Below, in pieces: positions 8,758-17,442 of a stretch of DNA of 34,950 nucleotides. The number at the start of each line of letters is the position of its first letter. The first letter of the stretch is position 1. Source of the stretch: an uncultured Dorea sp. (GTDB lineage Bacteria; Bacillota; Clostridia; Lachnospirales; Lachnospiraceae). A model generated the notes under the pieces. It saw only the letters and a program-made list of their open reading frames with translations. It was not told the origin of the DNA and did no database searches. The position numbers and the translations under genes are program-made. Where the stretch lies: the NCBI GenBank assembly GCA_948602995.1, contig CAPEBR010000039.1, positions 1-34,950 of the forward strand, given 5' to 3'.

Positions 8758-10761
8758 CTATACCTCTTTTCCCATTTTCAAGAAGACCGGCATACTCTCC
8801 AATGTCACCGCAATCTCTGCGGCTGCCCCGCCGTCATATACTTTCCCGGTTTCACATTCCTTCCATAACGCTCCTTTCGGAAGCCAGACTCTGCGCACCT
8901 TCGCTCCCGCTTCAAGAACCGGTGCGACTAAAAGCTTATCGCCGTACATATACTCATCCTCAATCTCCCAGCACGCAGCATCCTGAGGAAATTCGTAAAA
9001 CAAAGGCCGCATAACCGGAGTCCCCTTCTCATGCGCCTCCTGCATCAGCCTCCTTGTATAGCCGCGCATCTTTTCCCGGATATGCATGTACTTTTCACAG
9101 ATCTGATACACTTCCTCCCCATAGCTCCACACTTCATTAGCCGCCCCGGATCTGCAGTGTGCGCCTCCGGTCATCCCTACCTGGGGCTGCCTTGGCTCCC
9201 GGTCTCCGTGAAGTCTCATGACCGGGCAGAATGTTCCCCACTGGAACCACCGGACAAATAATTCCCGGAATGCCGGGTCATCTGGATTGCCGCCGTGGAA
9301 GCCCCCGATGTCTGTTGTCCACCAGGGAATCCCGGCAAGCCCCATATTCAGCCCTGCGGCAAGCTGGTTTCTCATGCTTTTGAAGCTGGAAGCGATGTCC
9401 CCTGACCACACTAGTGCGCCGTACCTCTGGCTCCCTGCCCAGGCACACCTAAGCAGGTTGACAATATTTTTCTGTCCTTCTGCCTCCATGCCCTCGTAAA
9501 AGGTTCTGGCATACTCCACCGGATAGATATTCCCAATCTCCAGGTCTGTTCCCCTGTAGTAACGGTAATTGTCGAAATCATATGCCGTGTACTCCGGTTC
9601 CGCCTCGTCAAGCCAAAACACACGGATTCCCTTGTCATAATAGTTCTGCTTCGCCTTTTTCCAGACATAACGCCTTGCCTTTGGATTGGTAGCGTCATAG
9701 TGAATGGTAGCGCCCTCGAAGTCAAGCCCCACCCGGAAGCCTCTTTCCGTGCGGATGAGATAGCCATTTTCCAGCATCTCCTCATAATTCTCGCTCTCTC
9801 TGTCTACCGTGGGCCAAATGGATACCATAAGCTCAATTCCCATCTCATTCAGTTCCCGAATCATGGCATCCGGATCCGGCCAGTAGACCGGGTCAAATTT
9901 CCACTCCCCCTGCCTTGCCCAGTGGAAGTAATCAATAACGATCAGATCAATGGGCAGATTCCTTCTCTTGTATTCTCTCGCCACTTCAAGAAGCTCCTCC
10001 TGGGTCTGATAGCGCAGCTTGCACTGCCAGAATCCAAGGCCATACTCCGGCATCATGGGCACTGTGCCTGTTGCCCCCGCGTAAGCCTCTTCAATCTCTG
10101 CCGGGGTATCCCCTGCCACGAACCAGTAATCCAGCATCTTTGTCCCGTAATTTTCAAAGCTCATGATATTCTTCCCGAACACTGCCCTTCCCACTCCCGG
10201 GTTGTTCCAAAGAATCCCATACCCCATGGATGAGATTGCAAATGGGACACTTGCCTGCGAATTTCTGTGGGCCATCTCAAGATCCAATCCCTTTAGATTG
10301 AGATAAGGCTGCTGGTACTGCCCCATCCCGTAGATCTTTTCCTCCCGGTCCAGTGATTCAAAACGCATGGTCAGGTGATAATCCCCTCCTACATTCGGCC
10401 GGAACTCCCTGGCCTCCACCTCAATAGCGCTGCATTTCGGATCCGTCACATCACGGCGGTTACGCCAGTATTCCTCCAAAAGAAGTGTCCCCTTTTGGTT
10501 ATACATGGTAATCTTTCCGCCCTTTGTAATCCGGACCGTAAGCTTCCCATTCTGAAGCAGGGCCCCATCCTCATTTACCCGAATCTTTGCCGGCGCTTCT
10601 GCTTCCTTAATGGCTTCGGGCCTCTTCAAAGCCCAGTCCTCTGAAGGCATCTCTGCATTCTTAGTTGCTCTTACACGTACCGCATTCTCTCCCCACGGCT
10701 CAATCCAGAGTTCCTCCGCATCATAATGGAAAATGATACGTTTCTTTTGCTGTATCAGCAT
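8758..10761 (-). CDS. Glycoside hydrolase family 31 enzyme (alpha-xylosidase or alpha-glucosidase type)
   Basis: 667 residues without a signal peptide, so it should act in the cytoplasm on imported oligosaccharides. GH31 hallmarks are visible: the N-terminal beta-sandwich, GFWQCKLRYQTQEELL at about 243-258, catalytic nucleophile D385 in FWLDEAEPE, acid/base D455 in WSGDIASSF, and TDIGGF near 483. GH31 enzymes retain configuration and cleave terminal alpha-linked glucose, xylose or related sugars; some are transglycosylases. The motif set resembles the alpha-xylosidase and 4-alpha-glucosyltransferase branches, but substrate cannot be assigned by eye. GGGAGG lies about 10 bases before the ATG. 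Its last codons provide the GAGG site for the following secreted glycosidase, implying translational coupling. Confidence 0.9.
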   Translation of the reverse strand: MLIQQKKRIIFHYDAEELWIEPWGENAVRVRATKNAEMPSEDWALKRPEAIKEAEAPAKIRVNEDGALLQNGKLTVRITKGGKITMYNQKGTLLLEEYWRNRRDVTDPKCSAIEVEAREFRPNVGGDYHLTMRFESLDREEKIYGMGQYQQPYLNLKGLDLEMAHRNSQASVPFAISSMGYGILWNNPGVGRAVFGKNIMSFENYGTKMLDYWFVAGDTPAEIEEAYAGATGTVPMMPEYGLGFWQCKLRYQTQEELLEVAREYKRRNLPIDLIVIDYFHWARQGEWKFDPVYWPDPDAMIRELNEMGIELMVSIWPTVDRESENYEEMLENGYLIRTERGFRVGLDFEGATIHYDATNPKARRYVWKKAKQNYYDKGIRVFWLDEAEPEYTAYDFDNYRYYRGTDLEIGNIYPVEYARTFYEGMEAEGQKNIVNLLRCAWAGSQRYGALVWSGDIASSFKSMRNQLAAGLNMGLAGIPWWTTDIGGFHGGNPDDPAFRELFVRWFQWGTFCPVMRLHGDREPRQPQVGMTGGAHCRSGAANEVWSYGEEVYQICEKYMHIREKMRGYTRRLMQEAHEKGTPVMRPLFYEFPQDAACWEIEDEYMYGDKLLVAPVLEAGAKVRRVWLPKGALWKECETGKVYDGGAAAEIAVTLESMPVFLKMGKEV

Positions 10762-10838
10762 ATTCCTCTGTCCTCCCTTTCTTGTTTCTATTTCCTTCTA
10801 TATAAGGCAGCTGCCCATTACTGTTCAGTACCCCGCAG

Positions 10839-11687
10839 TTATCCCTTCACGGCTCCGCTGGTCATACCGCTGATGATATATTTCTGCATAAAGATAAAAA
10901 TCAATGCAACTGGAATGATGGTCACAACCGCGAATGCGGTCAGGTAACTCCATTTTGTTCCGTACTGCCCCATAAAGTTAAATATTCCTGCTGTGATCGG
11001 GCGCTTCTGCTGATCAATAATAAATGTCATGCCGTATGCCAGATCCCCCCATGCATACAGGAAGGAAAAGATCGCACATACCATAACTCCAGGCCTGGCA
11101 ATGGGAATCAGCACCCGGATAAATGCCGTAAAATGATTGCATCCGTCAATATATGCCGCTTCCTCAAGCTCTTTTGGAATCGAGGCAAAATAATTCTTCA
11201 GAATCAGGATGGAAAACGGAATCCCTATAGTTGCATCTGCAATAACCGCTGCCATAGGCGTATTGTAAATATGCATCCCCTTAAAGAGAATGAACATGGG
11301 CGTCAGAAGCACTGCTACCGGAAGCATCTGTGTTACAAGGAAGCCAAGAAGCATTATCTTTCTTCCCTTGAATTTATATTTTGCAATCCCATAGGATGCT
11401 GGAACGGACAGAACAACCGAAATCAGCATAGCTCCCACTGAGATTATGAAGCTGTTCCCAAAGGAACGGAACATGTTAAAATCTCCAGTCTCTACCTGCG
11501 CTGCATAAGACTTCAGATTCAGAACCTTTGGGAATATGGTAGGCGGAACCTGGAAAATCTCCTGCTCTGTTTTTAGTGACGTCACAACAATCCAGAATAC
11601 CGGAAACAATAAGATACACAGCAGAAGAATGGCTGCAGCTGATAATGCCACATTCTTTTTTCCCTGGATTTTTTTCTCCTCGCCCAT
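10839..11687 (-). CDS. Sugar ABC transporter permease, MalG type
   Basis: 282 residues, the usual MalG size. It shows an N-terminal membrane helix (ALSAAAILLLCILLFPVFW), a periplasmic-type loop, and the EAA motif LEEAAYIDGCNHFTAFIRVLIPIARPG that contacts the ATPase. The last residues (SGMTSGAVKG) match the conserved MalG tail. It would form a heterodimeric membrane channel with the upstream MalF-type protein. Its ATG overlaps the upstream stop (TAATG), and an AAGGAGG site lies in the end of the upstream gene. No ATPase gene is in the operon, as is common for CUT1 importers that share an MsmK-type ATPase encoded elsewhere. Confidence 0.93.
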   Translation of the reverse strand: MGEEKKIQGKKNVALSAAAILLLCILLFPVFWIVVTSLKTEQEIFQVPPTIFPKVLNLKSYAAQVETGDFNMFRSFGNSFIISVGAMLISVVLSVPASYGIAKYKFKGRKIMLLGFLVTQMLPVAVLLTPMFILFKGMHIYNTPMAAVIADATIGIPFSILILKNYFASIPKELEEAAYIDGCNHFTAFIRVLIPIARPGVMVCAIFSFLYAWGDLAYGMTFIIDQQKRPITAGIFNFMGQYGTKWSYLTAFAVVTIIPVALIFIFMQKYIISGMTSGAVKG

Positions 11688-12589
11688 TATTCATCATCCT
11701 CCTTCGTTGCTCTAAGATAAAAGACTCCCACAATCAGCAGAATTACCAGCAGTACATTGGCAACCGCCGCACCCTCGCTGTATTTAAACATCTCAAAGGA
11801 AAGCTTATAGGAATAGGTGGACAGCATATGCGTGGAATTCACAGGTCCTCCCTTTGTCATAACATATACAAGATCAAATACCTTGAACGTATAAATAAAG
11901 CCAAGAATCAGCACAGATTCAATCGTGGAACGCAAAAGCGGCAGCGTAATCTTAAAAAACATCTGCAGCTTTCCGGCTCCGTCAATGGATGCGCTTTCGT
12001 ACAGATCCTTCGGAATGGTCGTCAGCCCTGTGGAGATCAGTATCATATTAAAAGGGATTCCGATCCACACATTTGCACAGACAATTGCAAATAACGCTGT
12101 ATCAGGAGATGTCAGCCAGTCAATATTCTGTGAAATAATCCCAATATTTTTTAATATATAGTTCAGAATTCCCACATCAGCACCAAAGATAAATTTAAAC
12201 ATTAACGCCGTAACTGTAATGGGAACCATCCACGGAATCAGAAGAAGCCCTCTCACTGGCTTTGATACACTGAAATGCTGGTTAAAAAATAATGCCAGCA
12301 TAAATCCAATCAGAAACTGTACTACCAGGCAGCATACGGTAAAAACCAGGGTATTCAGCATTGATTTTGTAAATACCGGATCCTGAAAAATCTTTATGTA
12401 ATTTTTAAGCCCGGCAAAAGGCCTGGAATCCGCTGTCAGAGTCCTCACCGTAACCTCCTGAAGGCTCAGCACAATATTCCTTACAATGGGATAGCCCACA
12501 AAAATAATCATGTACAGAAATGCCGGAAGCACAAACAGAATTCCCACATTTTCATACTTGAAAAAGCCTTTTCTTTTCGTCCGGTTCAT
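11687..12589 (-). CDS. Sugar ABC transporter permease, MalF type
   Basis: 300 residues from ATG at 12589, chosen over the longer frame to 12649 because AAGGAGG lies just upstream and the extra 20 residues cross a terminator hairpin. It shows six hydrophobic segments and the EAA motif YESASIDGAGKLQMFFKITLP, both typical of CUT1 permeases. It pairs with the MalG-type protein to import an oligosaccharide delivered by the lipoprotein encoded upstream. It lies 71 bases after the binding-protein gene. Confidence 0.93.
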   Translation of the reverse strand: MNRTKRKGFFKYENVGILFVLPAFLYMIIFVGYPIVRNIVLSLQEVTVRTLTADSRPFAGLKNYIKIFQDPVFTKSMLNTLVFTVCCLVVQFLIGFMLALFFNQHFSVSKPVRGLLLIPWMVPITVTALMFKFIFGADVGILNYILKNIGIISQNIDWLTSPDTALFAIVCANVWIGIPFNMILISTGLTTIPKDLYESASIDGAGKLQMFFKITLPLLRSTIESVLILGFIYTFKVFDLVYVMTKGGPVNSTHMLSTYSYKLSFEMFKYSEGAAVANVLLVILLIVGVFYLRATKEDDE

Positions 12590-12611
12590 CTTTTTTCCTC
12601 CTTTTTGGGTC

Positions 12612-12645
12612 AAAAAAGGAGCATACGGACTTTTCCGTATACTCC
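12612..12645 (-). terminator. Intra-operon terminator or attenuator after the binding-protein gene
   Basis: On the minus strand an 11-bp stem (GGAGTATACGG with CCGTATGCTCC, one T-G wobble) and a 6-base loop are followed by TTTTTT. It lies between the solute-binding protein and the first permease. Partial termination here would make more binding protein than membrane subunits, a known pattern in ABC importer operons. It may also stabilise the upstream mRNA. Confidence 0.75.
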
Positions 12646-12660
12646 GCACCTTATATCCTG

Positions 12661-13914
12661 CTATTTTTTTACAATCCCATCGATCGTTGCCTGCGCCGCA
12701 TCCGCTGCTGCCTGAGGCTCCTGCTCACCTGTCATGACCTGGTTAAACGCAAGAGAGATTGCATCAGATACCTCTGGCCACTCTGCAAGAGGTCCTCTTG
12801 CCTTTGCGTAATTCAGCTGTTCGGTAAATGTGGACATTGCCTCATCCCCTTCAAACTGTCCTTTTGCGATTGTCTTATCAGCGGAAATATATCCGAAAGA
12901 ATCCATCAGGTATTCTACCTGCTCCTTTGCGGTGGCATACTCCAGGAATTTAAGGGCTCCTTCTTCATTGCCGCCTGCAATGACTGCATAGTTCTCACCG
13001 CCAAGCGCGGAAGCGTTCTCGCTGTCCTTTGGTATCAGTGCAACATTCCACTTCAAATCCGGCGCTTCCTGCTTCATGGTAGGAATCTGCCACGGCCCGT
13101 TAATCATCATGGCAACGTTGCCGGAAATAAACTGGTTCATGACATCTCCCTGCGTCCAGTTGATGCATTCCTTGCTCATGACGCCGGAATCAATCAGATC
13201 CTTTGCAAGTGTAAGAGCCTTTACGCCTCCCTCTGAGTTCATCTCATAAGAGCCTGCGCCTGTTGACCATACCCATGGCATGAAGTTAAAAGTTCCTTCT
13301 TCATTCTGAAGGCTGCAGAATGCAAGGCCTGTCACATTGTCCTTTGTCAGCTTCTTTGCTGTATCCTTCAAGTCATCCCATGTCTCAGGCGCCTTGCACT
13401 GTGCCGTGTCCAGCATCTCCTGGTTATAGTAAAGTCCCAGGCAGTTTACTCCAAAGGGCACGCCATAAAGAGTTCCGTCGATGGTACAGGAATCAACTGC
13501 ACCCTCATAATAATCTGATACATCAAATTTGCCTGACAGATCTGCAAAAATTCCCATTGTCGCATAGGATGCATGATCCGGTGAATCCAAAATCGCAATA
13601 TCCGGAAGCTCGTCTGCAGACGCTCCTACAGATAACTGCTTTTTAAAATCTGCAAATGGTACATACTTTGCGCTTACCTCTACCTCGTCCTGAGATGCAT
13701 TGTAATCACTGATCACCTTATCAAGAGCTTTCTGATGTCCCTCTGTCTCCCAGTAATACCAGATGGTTACTTCCTTCCCGGCTTCTGCCTCCTGCTTTCC
13801 CGAATCAGAGCCCTCTGACTCTGTCCCGCCTCCGGAACCGCCGCTGCATCCTGCAAGCAGGCCTACGCTTAACATCGCTGCCGTCAAAACAGATACTACT
13901 TTTCTAAGCTTCAT
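12661..13914 (-). CDS. Extracellular solute-binding lipoprotein of a CUT1 sugar ABC importer
   Basis: 417 residues. A lipoprotein signal peptide ends in LLAGC with the lipid-attached cysteine at C23, followed by a Gly/Ser/Glu-rich linker. The mature part has family-1 binding-protein features: TIWYYWETEGH, the segment LPDIAILDSPDHASYAT, and VAMMINGPWQIP in the second lobe. It should capture an oligosaccharide outside the membrane and hand it to the two permeases. The ribosome site is GAGGAGG, 7 bases before ATG. The gene sits 104 bases after the response regulator, in a gap holding a likely regulated promoter. The ligand is unknown; the neighbouring glycosidases suggest an alpha-linked oligosaccharide. 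Confidence 0.93.
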   Translation of the reverse strand: MKLRKVVSVLTAAMLSVGLLAGCSGGSGGGTESEGSDSGKQEAEAGKEVTIWYYWETEGHQKALDKVISDYNASQDEVEVSAKYVPFADFKKQLSVGASADELPDIAILDSPDHASYATMGIFADLSGKFDVSDYYEGAVDSCTIDGTLYGVPFGVNCLGLYYNQEMLDTAQCKAPETWDDLKDTAKKLTKDNVTGLAFCSLQNEEGTFNFMPWVWSTGAGSYEMNSEGGVKALTLAKDLIDSGVMSKECINWTQGDVMNQFISGNVAMMINGPWQIPTMKQEAPDLKWNVALIPKDSENASALGGENYAVIAGGNEEGALKFLEYATAKEQVEYLMDSFGYISADKTIAKGQFEGDEAMSTFTEQLNYAKARGPLAEWPEVSDAISLAFNQVMTGEQEPQAAADAAQATIDGIVKK

Positions 13915-13957
13915 CGCTTTTTCCTCCTCTTTGTTTTTTTCTTTTTGATGATCTTAG

Positions 13958-14018
13958 TTTATATCAGAAAAGCCGGCTGCGAAACGGGACATTTCTATAA
14001 AAGGTAGACATATCTAAA
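13958..14018 (-). promoter_or_regulatory. Probable activated promoter with direct-repeat operator
   Basis: On the minus strand TTTAGATATGTC (14007-14018) and TATAGAAATGTC (13988-13999) form a 12-bp direct repeat, 10 of 12 identical, with a 19-bp period. The near copy abuts a poor -35 position (CGTTTC, 13981-13986), followed 17 bp later by TATAAA (13958-13963). A weak -35 with abutting direct repeats is the layout expected for an AraC-type activator, here probably the response regulator encoded just upstream. Confidence 0.5.
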
Positions 14019-15554
14019 CTACTTGTGTGATTTTCGATATTCTGCAGGAGAATACCCTGTACACTCCCGAAATACTTTGCTGAAATATTTGCTGTCCGCA
14101 TACCCCACCTCCTTTGCCACCTCATACTGCTTTTTCTGTGTTCCGATCAAAAGCTCCTTTGCCTTGCTGATTCTGTAATTTTTCAGATAACTGCTGTATG
14201 TTTCTCCCACCTCCCTGTGGAACTGCATACTTAAATATTCCGGAGTCACATTCAGCTTCGCGGCAATCTCATCCAGTGTGATCCCTGACTGGTAAAATTC
14301 ATGGATCATGCTCTTTACTCTCCTTACCGTAAGATGGGCAATGGCATCCTCATTTTTTTTGTTCATCTTCACCTTCTGCATCAGTCCCTCCAGTGCTGCC
14401 TTAAGCTCCGTAAAAAGCTTCGCCCCCATTACCTGATCCAGAATGCTCTGCTGGTTCAGATTTCCATAATCCAGCATGTCAATCTCCTTCGTAATATTGA
14501 TAACCGCCCATATAAAACGTACATAACACTCCTTCATATCCCTGGGAGTATAAAGCTTTCCTTCAGAAAAATACCTGTGAAAGCTTTCAATTACCTTTTT
14601 CACACGCTCCGGCTCACCCAGGCAGATCTCTGCCTTGAAACAATTTTCCAGCTCAATGGGATAGACGCATACCGAAGTCTGTATCTGCAGGATCTTCGGA
14701 TACGAAATCAGTACATCCTGCCCAAGCGTCAGGTTCCAGTCCATGTAGCTGTAAAGAAGCTCAAACTTCTGTTTCAGCGAGGAAATCCCCTCTGACATAA
14801 TCCATCCCACGCTCCCGGGGCATTTTGCACCTGCATATTCCTGGAGCAGCAGAATCTGTACCCGTCTTTCCAGCTCCTGAAGGTCTCTGAAGTGATAGAC
14901 CACAATCAGCAGTGCCTGCTCATAATCCGCCCTGATCATACAATACTCCAAATCATCCCTCTGACTCAGAAGACACGCCCATTCCTTCTCTGTTCTGCCA
15001 GAGTCCACCCCATAATCATTTCCAAGATAGATGCAGATTTCCGCAAACTCCTGCCTGGCATCCAGTCCATACCGGTTCATAAGATACAATTTTACCTCTT
15101 CATCCGGCTCCAGCTGCCCGTACAACACTGCTCCCAGAATCTGCTCCAAGGTCCCCAGAGTCTCCGGCTGCAGCCTTCTCTCCTTCTCAATCTGAATCTT
15201 TATGGTATTCATTGCCCTTGAAAACTCATCCACCGACACTGGCTTTAGCAGATATTCCGTAACTCCCAGCCTGATTGCCTGCCTGGCATATTCAAACTCC
15301 GAATATGCACTCAGCACAATCACCTTTGACTGTATCCCATATTCCTGCATCTTCTCCAGCATCTCCAGACCGCTCATATCCGGCATGCGGATATCCGTGA
15401 TAACAATGTCCGGTTTCTCTCTCTTAATGAGTTCAAGTCCGGCCGTCCCATCTTCTGCCTCTCCTGCCGCCTCAAAATCTCCCTCCAGCATCCCAAGAAG
15501 CCCTGTAATGCCCTCCCGGATTCTGTCTTCATCCTCTACAACGATTACTCTCAT
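14019..15554 (-). CDS. Response regulator, YesN type (receiver plus AraC DNA-binding domain)
   Basis: 511 residues. The receiver domain (1-120) has the acidic pocket VVEDED, the phosphorylated D54 in VITDIRMPD and K104 in YLLKPV. A long middle region follows, then an AraC-type double helix-turn-helix at about 405-511 (ITLDEIAAKLNVTPEYLS and VAKEVGYADSKYFSKVFRE, ending GYSPAEYR). It is a DNA-binding activator switched on by the partner kinase, whose stop codon overlaps this start (ATGA, 15551-15554). It lies directly upstream of the binding-protein gene and probably activates that promoter. Confidence 0.95.
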   Translation of the reverse strand: MRVIVVEDEDRIREGITGLLGMLEGDFEAAGEAEDGTAGLELIKREKPDIVITDIRMPDMSGLEMLEKMQEYGIQSKVIVLSAYSEFEYARQAIRLGVTEYLLKPVSVDEFSRAMNTIKIQIEKERRLQPETLGTLEQILGAVLYGQLEPDEEVKLYLMNRYGLDARQEFAEICIYLGNDYGVDSGRTEKEWACLLSQRDDLEYCMIRADYEQALLIVVYHFRDLQELERRVQILLLQEYAGAKCPGSVGWIMSEGISSLKQKFELLYSYMDWNLTLGQDVLISYPKILQIQTSVCVYPIELENCFKAEICLGEPERVKKVIESFHRYFSEGKLYTPRDMKECYVRFIWAVINITKEIDMLDYGNLNQQSILDQVMGAKLFTELKAALEGLMQKVKMNKKNEDAIAHLTVRRVKSMIHEFYQSGITLDEIAAKLNVTPEYLSMQFHREVGETYSSYLKNYRISKAKELLIGTQKKQYEVAKEVGYADSKYFSKVFRECTGYSPAEYRKSHK

Positions 15555-17344
15555 AGCTCCTCATCCTCCACAGTAACTGGTATCATAATCTGCACTCTTG
15601 TAAACTCCTCTTCACGGCTCTTAATCACAATATCTGCCCTGTCGCCATAGTATAGACGAATCCGGTACAGTGCATTCCTAAGACCGATCTGATTTTTATC
15701 CCCTGATTCCGTAAATTTACACTGGTTCATCTTATTTGCAATCTGCTCTGGCATTCCCTTCCCATTGTCCTCTATCATAATTTCCAGTTCATCATCTTTA
15801 TGTAAACTCACTGAAATCTTTAATACTGGCTTCCTTCTGATTCCCTTAAAGCCGTGGATAAAGCAGTTTTCTATAAATGGCTGGAACAAAAGCTTATGCA
15901 CCTTAATATCCATGACCTCTGGCGGAAAGTCCACATAGCTTTCCATTCCGTCCTTAAGCCTGGTCTGCTGCAGAAAAAGGTACTGCCTGAGCCACTCATA
16001 CTCCTCCCGGATTGTCACAACCCCGTTGCTGTTGTCAATCCCATAGCGCAGAATCACCGCCAGGGCCGTGATTGCCCTGCTAATCTCAAACTCCTTTTTT
16101 CCAATTGCAATCCAGTTAATCGTATCTAGCGTATTATATAAGAAATGAGGATTTAGCTGGGCCTCAAGCGCCGTAATCTCCGCATCCTTTTTCTGACGAT
16201 TCAGAAGCTTCTCCTTTTCCACTGATTCCACAAGCTTATCCATCATCGTATTATACTGCCGGGCAATTACCTCAACCTCCTTCGCCATCCTGCCGTCAAG
16301 CCGTACCCTTCTGTCAAGCTGTCCCTCTCCGGCAGACTGCATAGTCTTTACAACTGATTTGATTGATCCTGTAAGCCCCCGGCTGATCAATACAATCATC
16401 ACAATCAGCGCCACAACCGAACATAGCAAAAGCGTAAAGATCATCCTCTGCTGCTGATTAATCTTCGCCATGACCTCCTCCTGGCTGGATACATTCACAA
16501 TATCCCATCCCCGCTCCCTGTCACGGATATAATTAATCGAAACCGCATTCTCTCCAAACACCTTTTCCTGTCTTACAAATTCCTCATAATCCTTCCTTCT
16601 GCTGTCATATCCAAAGTCCATGGAACTCCCTAACAGCTCTTTATTCCGGTAGGAAACAAGCTTTCCCTGCCAGTCTACAATAAAATTATATGCCGGCAGG
16701 CTGTTATCGCCGCCTGTACAGATCTGATCCAGCATCTTCTCGTCAATGCTGAGAATTACCACCCCGATCTTCTCATTCCGCTTCTTAAAATCTACAATCC
16801 TGTGTCCAAGGTGAAACAAAAAATACTCCCCATTCGATGCCTTAACCGCATTTCCTGTGGACATGACACTGGTCTTGTTATTGTCCATCACCGTGCGGTA
16901 CAGCTCATCCTGGCTGATTTCCAGTCCTGGAATCCAGGAATTCCTTGTAGTAGCCCCAGTAATGGAGTCATAGAATACCATGATACCGCTCTTGGTAATC
17001 ACCGTTATATCCTTTATATAATCCTTTGCATAAAAATATCCCCTCAGAGCCCTTCTCAGCTGGTTCTTACTCACCACCAGCTCTTCCCCTGCATTAATTC
17101 TGTTGATCAGATTCACTACCTCATCACTGGAATAAATCTGATACAGAACATCCTCATAGGATTCAATGCTAATATCAAGTGTTGTCTTTGTCCTGTTCAG
17201 GTGATACCGCATCAGCTCATTGTTATTGTCATTCACTATTTTCGAAATATTATAGTAAGAAAACAGATTGATGAACACAATCGGGATTATAGATACAATA
17301 AGAAATGACACCGCAAGCTGCACTCCCAGACTTTTTCTTCTCAC
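15551..17344 (-). CDS. Sensor histidine kinase, YesM type
   Basis: 597 residues from a GTG start at 17344. This start is chosen because GGGAGGGG lies 6 bases upstream; the longer frame to 17386 has no such site and would place charged residues before the first membrane helix. Layout: membrane helix (about 8-30), extracellular Cache-like sensor region, second membrane helix near 300, HAMP, a His_kinase domain with the phospho-accepting His in NPHFLYNTLD near 400, and an ATPase domain with IEDNGKGMP. Such kinases sense sugars or binding-protein complexes at the membrane and phosphorylate the overlapping response regulator. Confidence 0.93.
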   Translation of the reverse strand: MRRKSLGVQLAVSFLIVSIIPIVFINLFSYYNISKIVNDNNNELMRYHLNRTKTTLDISIESYEDVLYQIYSSDEVVNLINRINAGEELVVSKNQLRRALRGYFYAKDYIKDITVITKSGIMVFYDSITGATTRNSWIPGLEISQDELYRTVMDNNKTSVMSTGNAVKASNGEYFLFHLGHRIVDFKKRNEKIGVVILSIDEKMLDQICTGGDNSLPAYNFIVDWQGKLVSYRNKELLGSSMDFGYDSRRKDYEEFVRQEKVFGENAVSINYIRDRERGWDIVNVSSQEEVMAKINQQQRMIFTLLLCSVVALIVMIVLISRGLTGSIKSVVKTMQSAGEGQLDRRVRLDGRMAKEVEVIARQYNTMMDKLVESVEKEKLLNRQKKDAEITALEAQLNPHFLYNTLDTINWIAIGKKEFEISRAITALAVILRYGIDNSNGVVTIREEYEWLRQYLFLQQTRLKDGMESYVDFPPEVMDIKVHKLLFQPFIENCFIHGFKGIRRKPVLKISVSLHKDDELEIMIEDNGKGMPEQIANKMNQCKFTESGDKNQIGLRNALYRIRLYYGDRADIVIKSREEEFTRVQIMIPVTVEDEEL

Positions 17345-17365
17345 AGGAATCCCCTCCCTCACATC

Positions 17366-17386
17366 ATGATATGTGTATAATATCAT
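17366..17386. promoter_or_regulatory. Inverted repeat upstream of the sensor kinase gene
   Basis: A perfect dyad, ATGATAT - 7 bases - ATATCAT, lies 22-42 bases upstream of the GTG start. Its spacer and right arm contain TATTATAC-like -10 sequence on the minus strand, so it may be an operator overlapping the promoter of the two-component genes. No convincing -35 box was found. Confidence 0.35.
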
Positions 17387-17395
17387 ATTTTTAAG

Positions 17396-17427
17396 AAAAA
17401 ATTAAGGTGTGCGTAAAACGCACACCT
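17396..17427 (-). terminator. Rho-independent terminator of pckA
   Basis: A 9-bp perfect stem (AGGTGTGCG with CGCACACCT, loop of 5) at 17405-17427 is followed on the minus strand by TTAATTTTTTC. It lies 16 bases after the pckA stop. Confidence 0.8.
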
Positions 17428-17442
17428 CATATTTCCTTTTCC

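Noticed and set aside
12590..12649. Longer start for the MalF-type permease
   Set aside because: The extra codons run through a terminator hairpin, while an AAGGAGG site sits just before the ATG at 12589.
13974..13992. Possible catabolite (cre) site TGCGAAACGGGACA upstream of the binding-protein gene
   Set aside because: The central CG is out of register with the cre consensus and the right half does not match.
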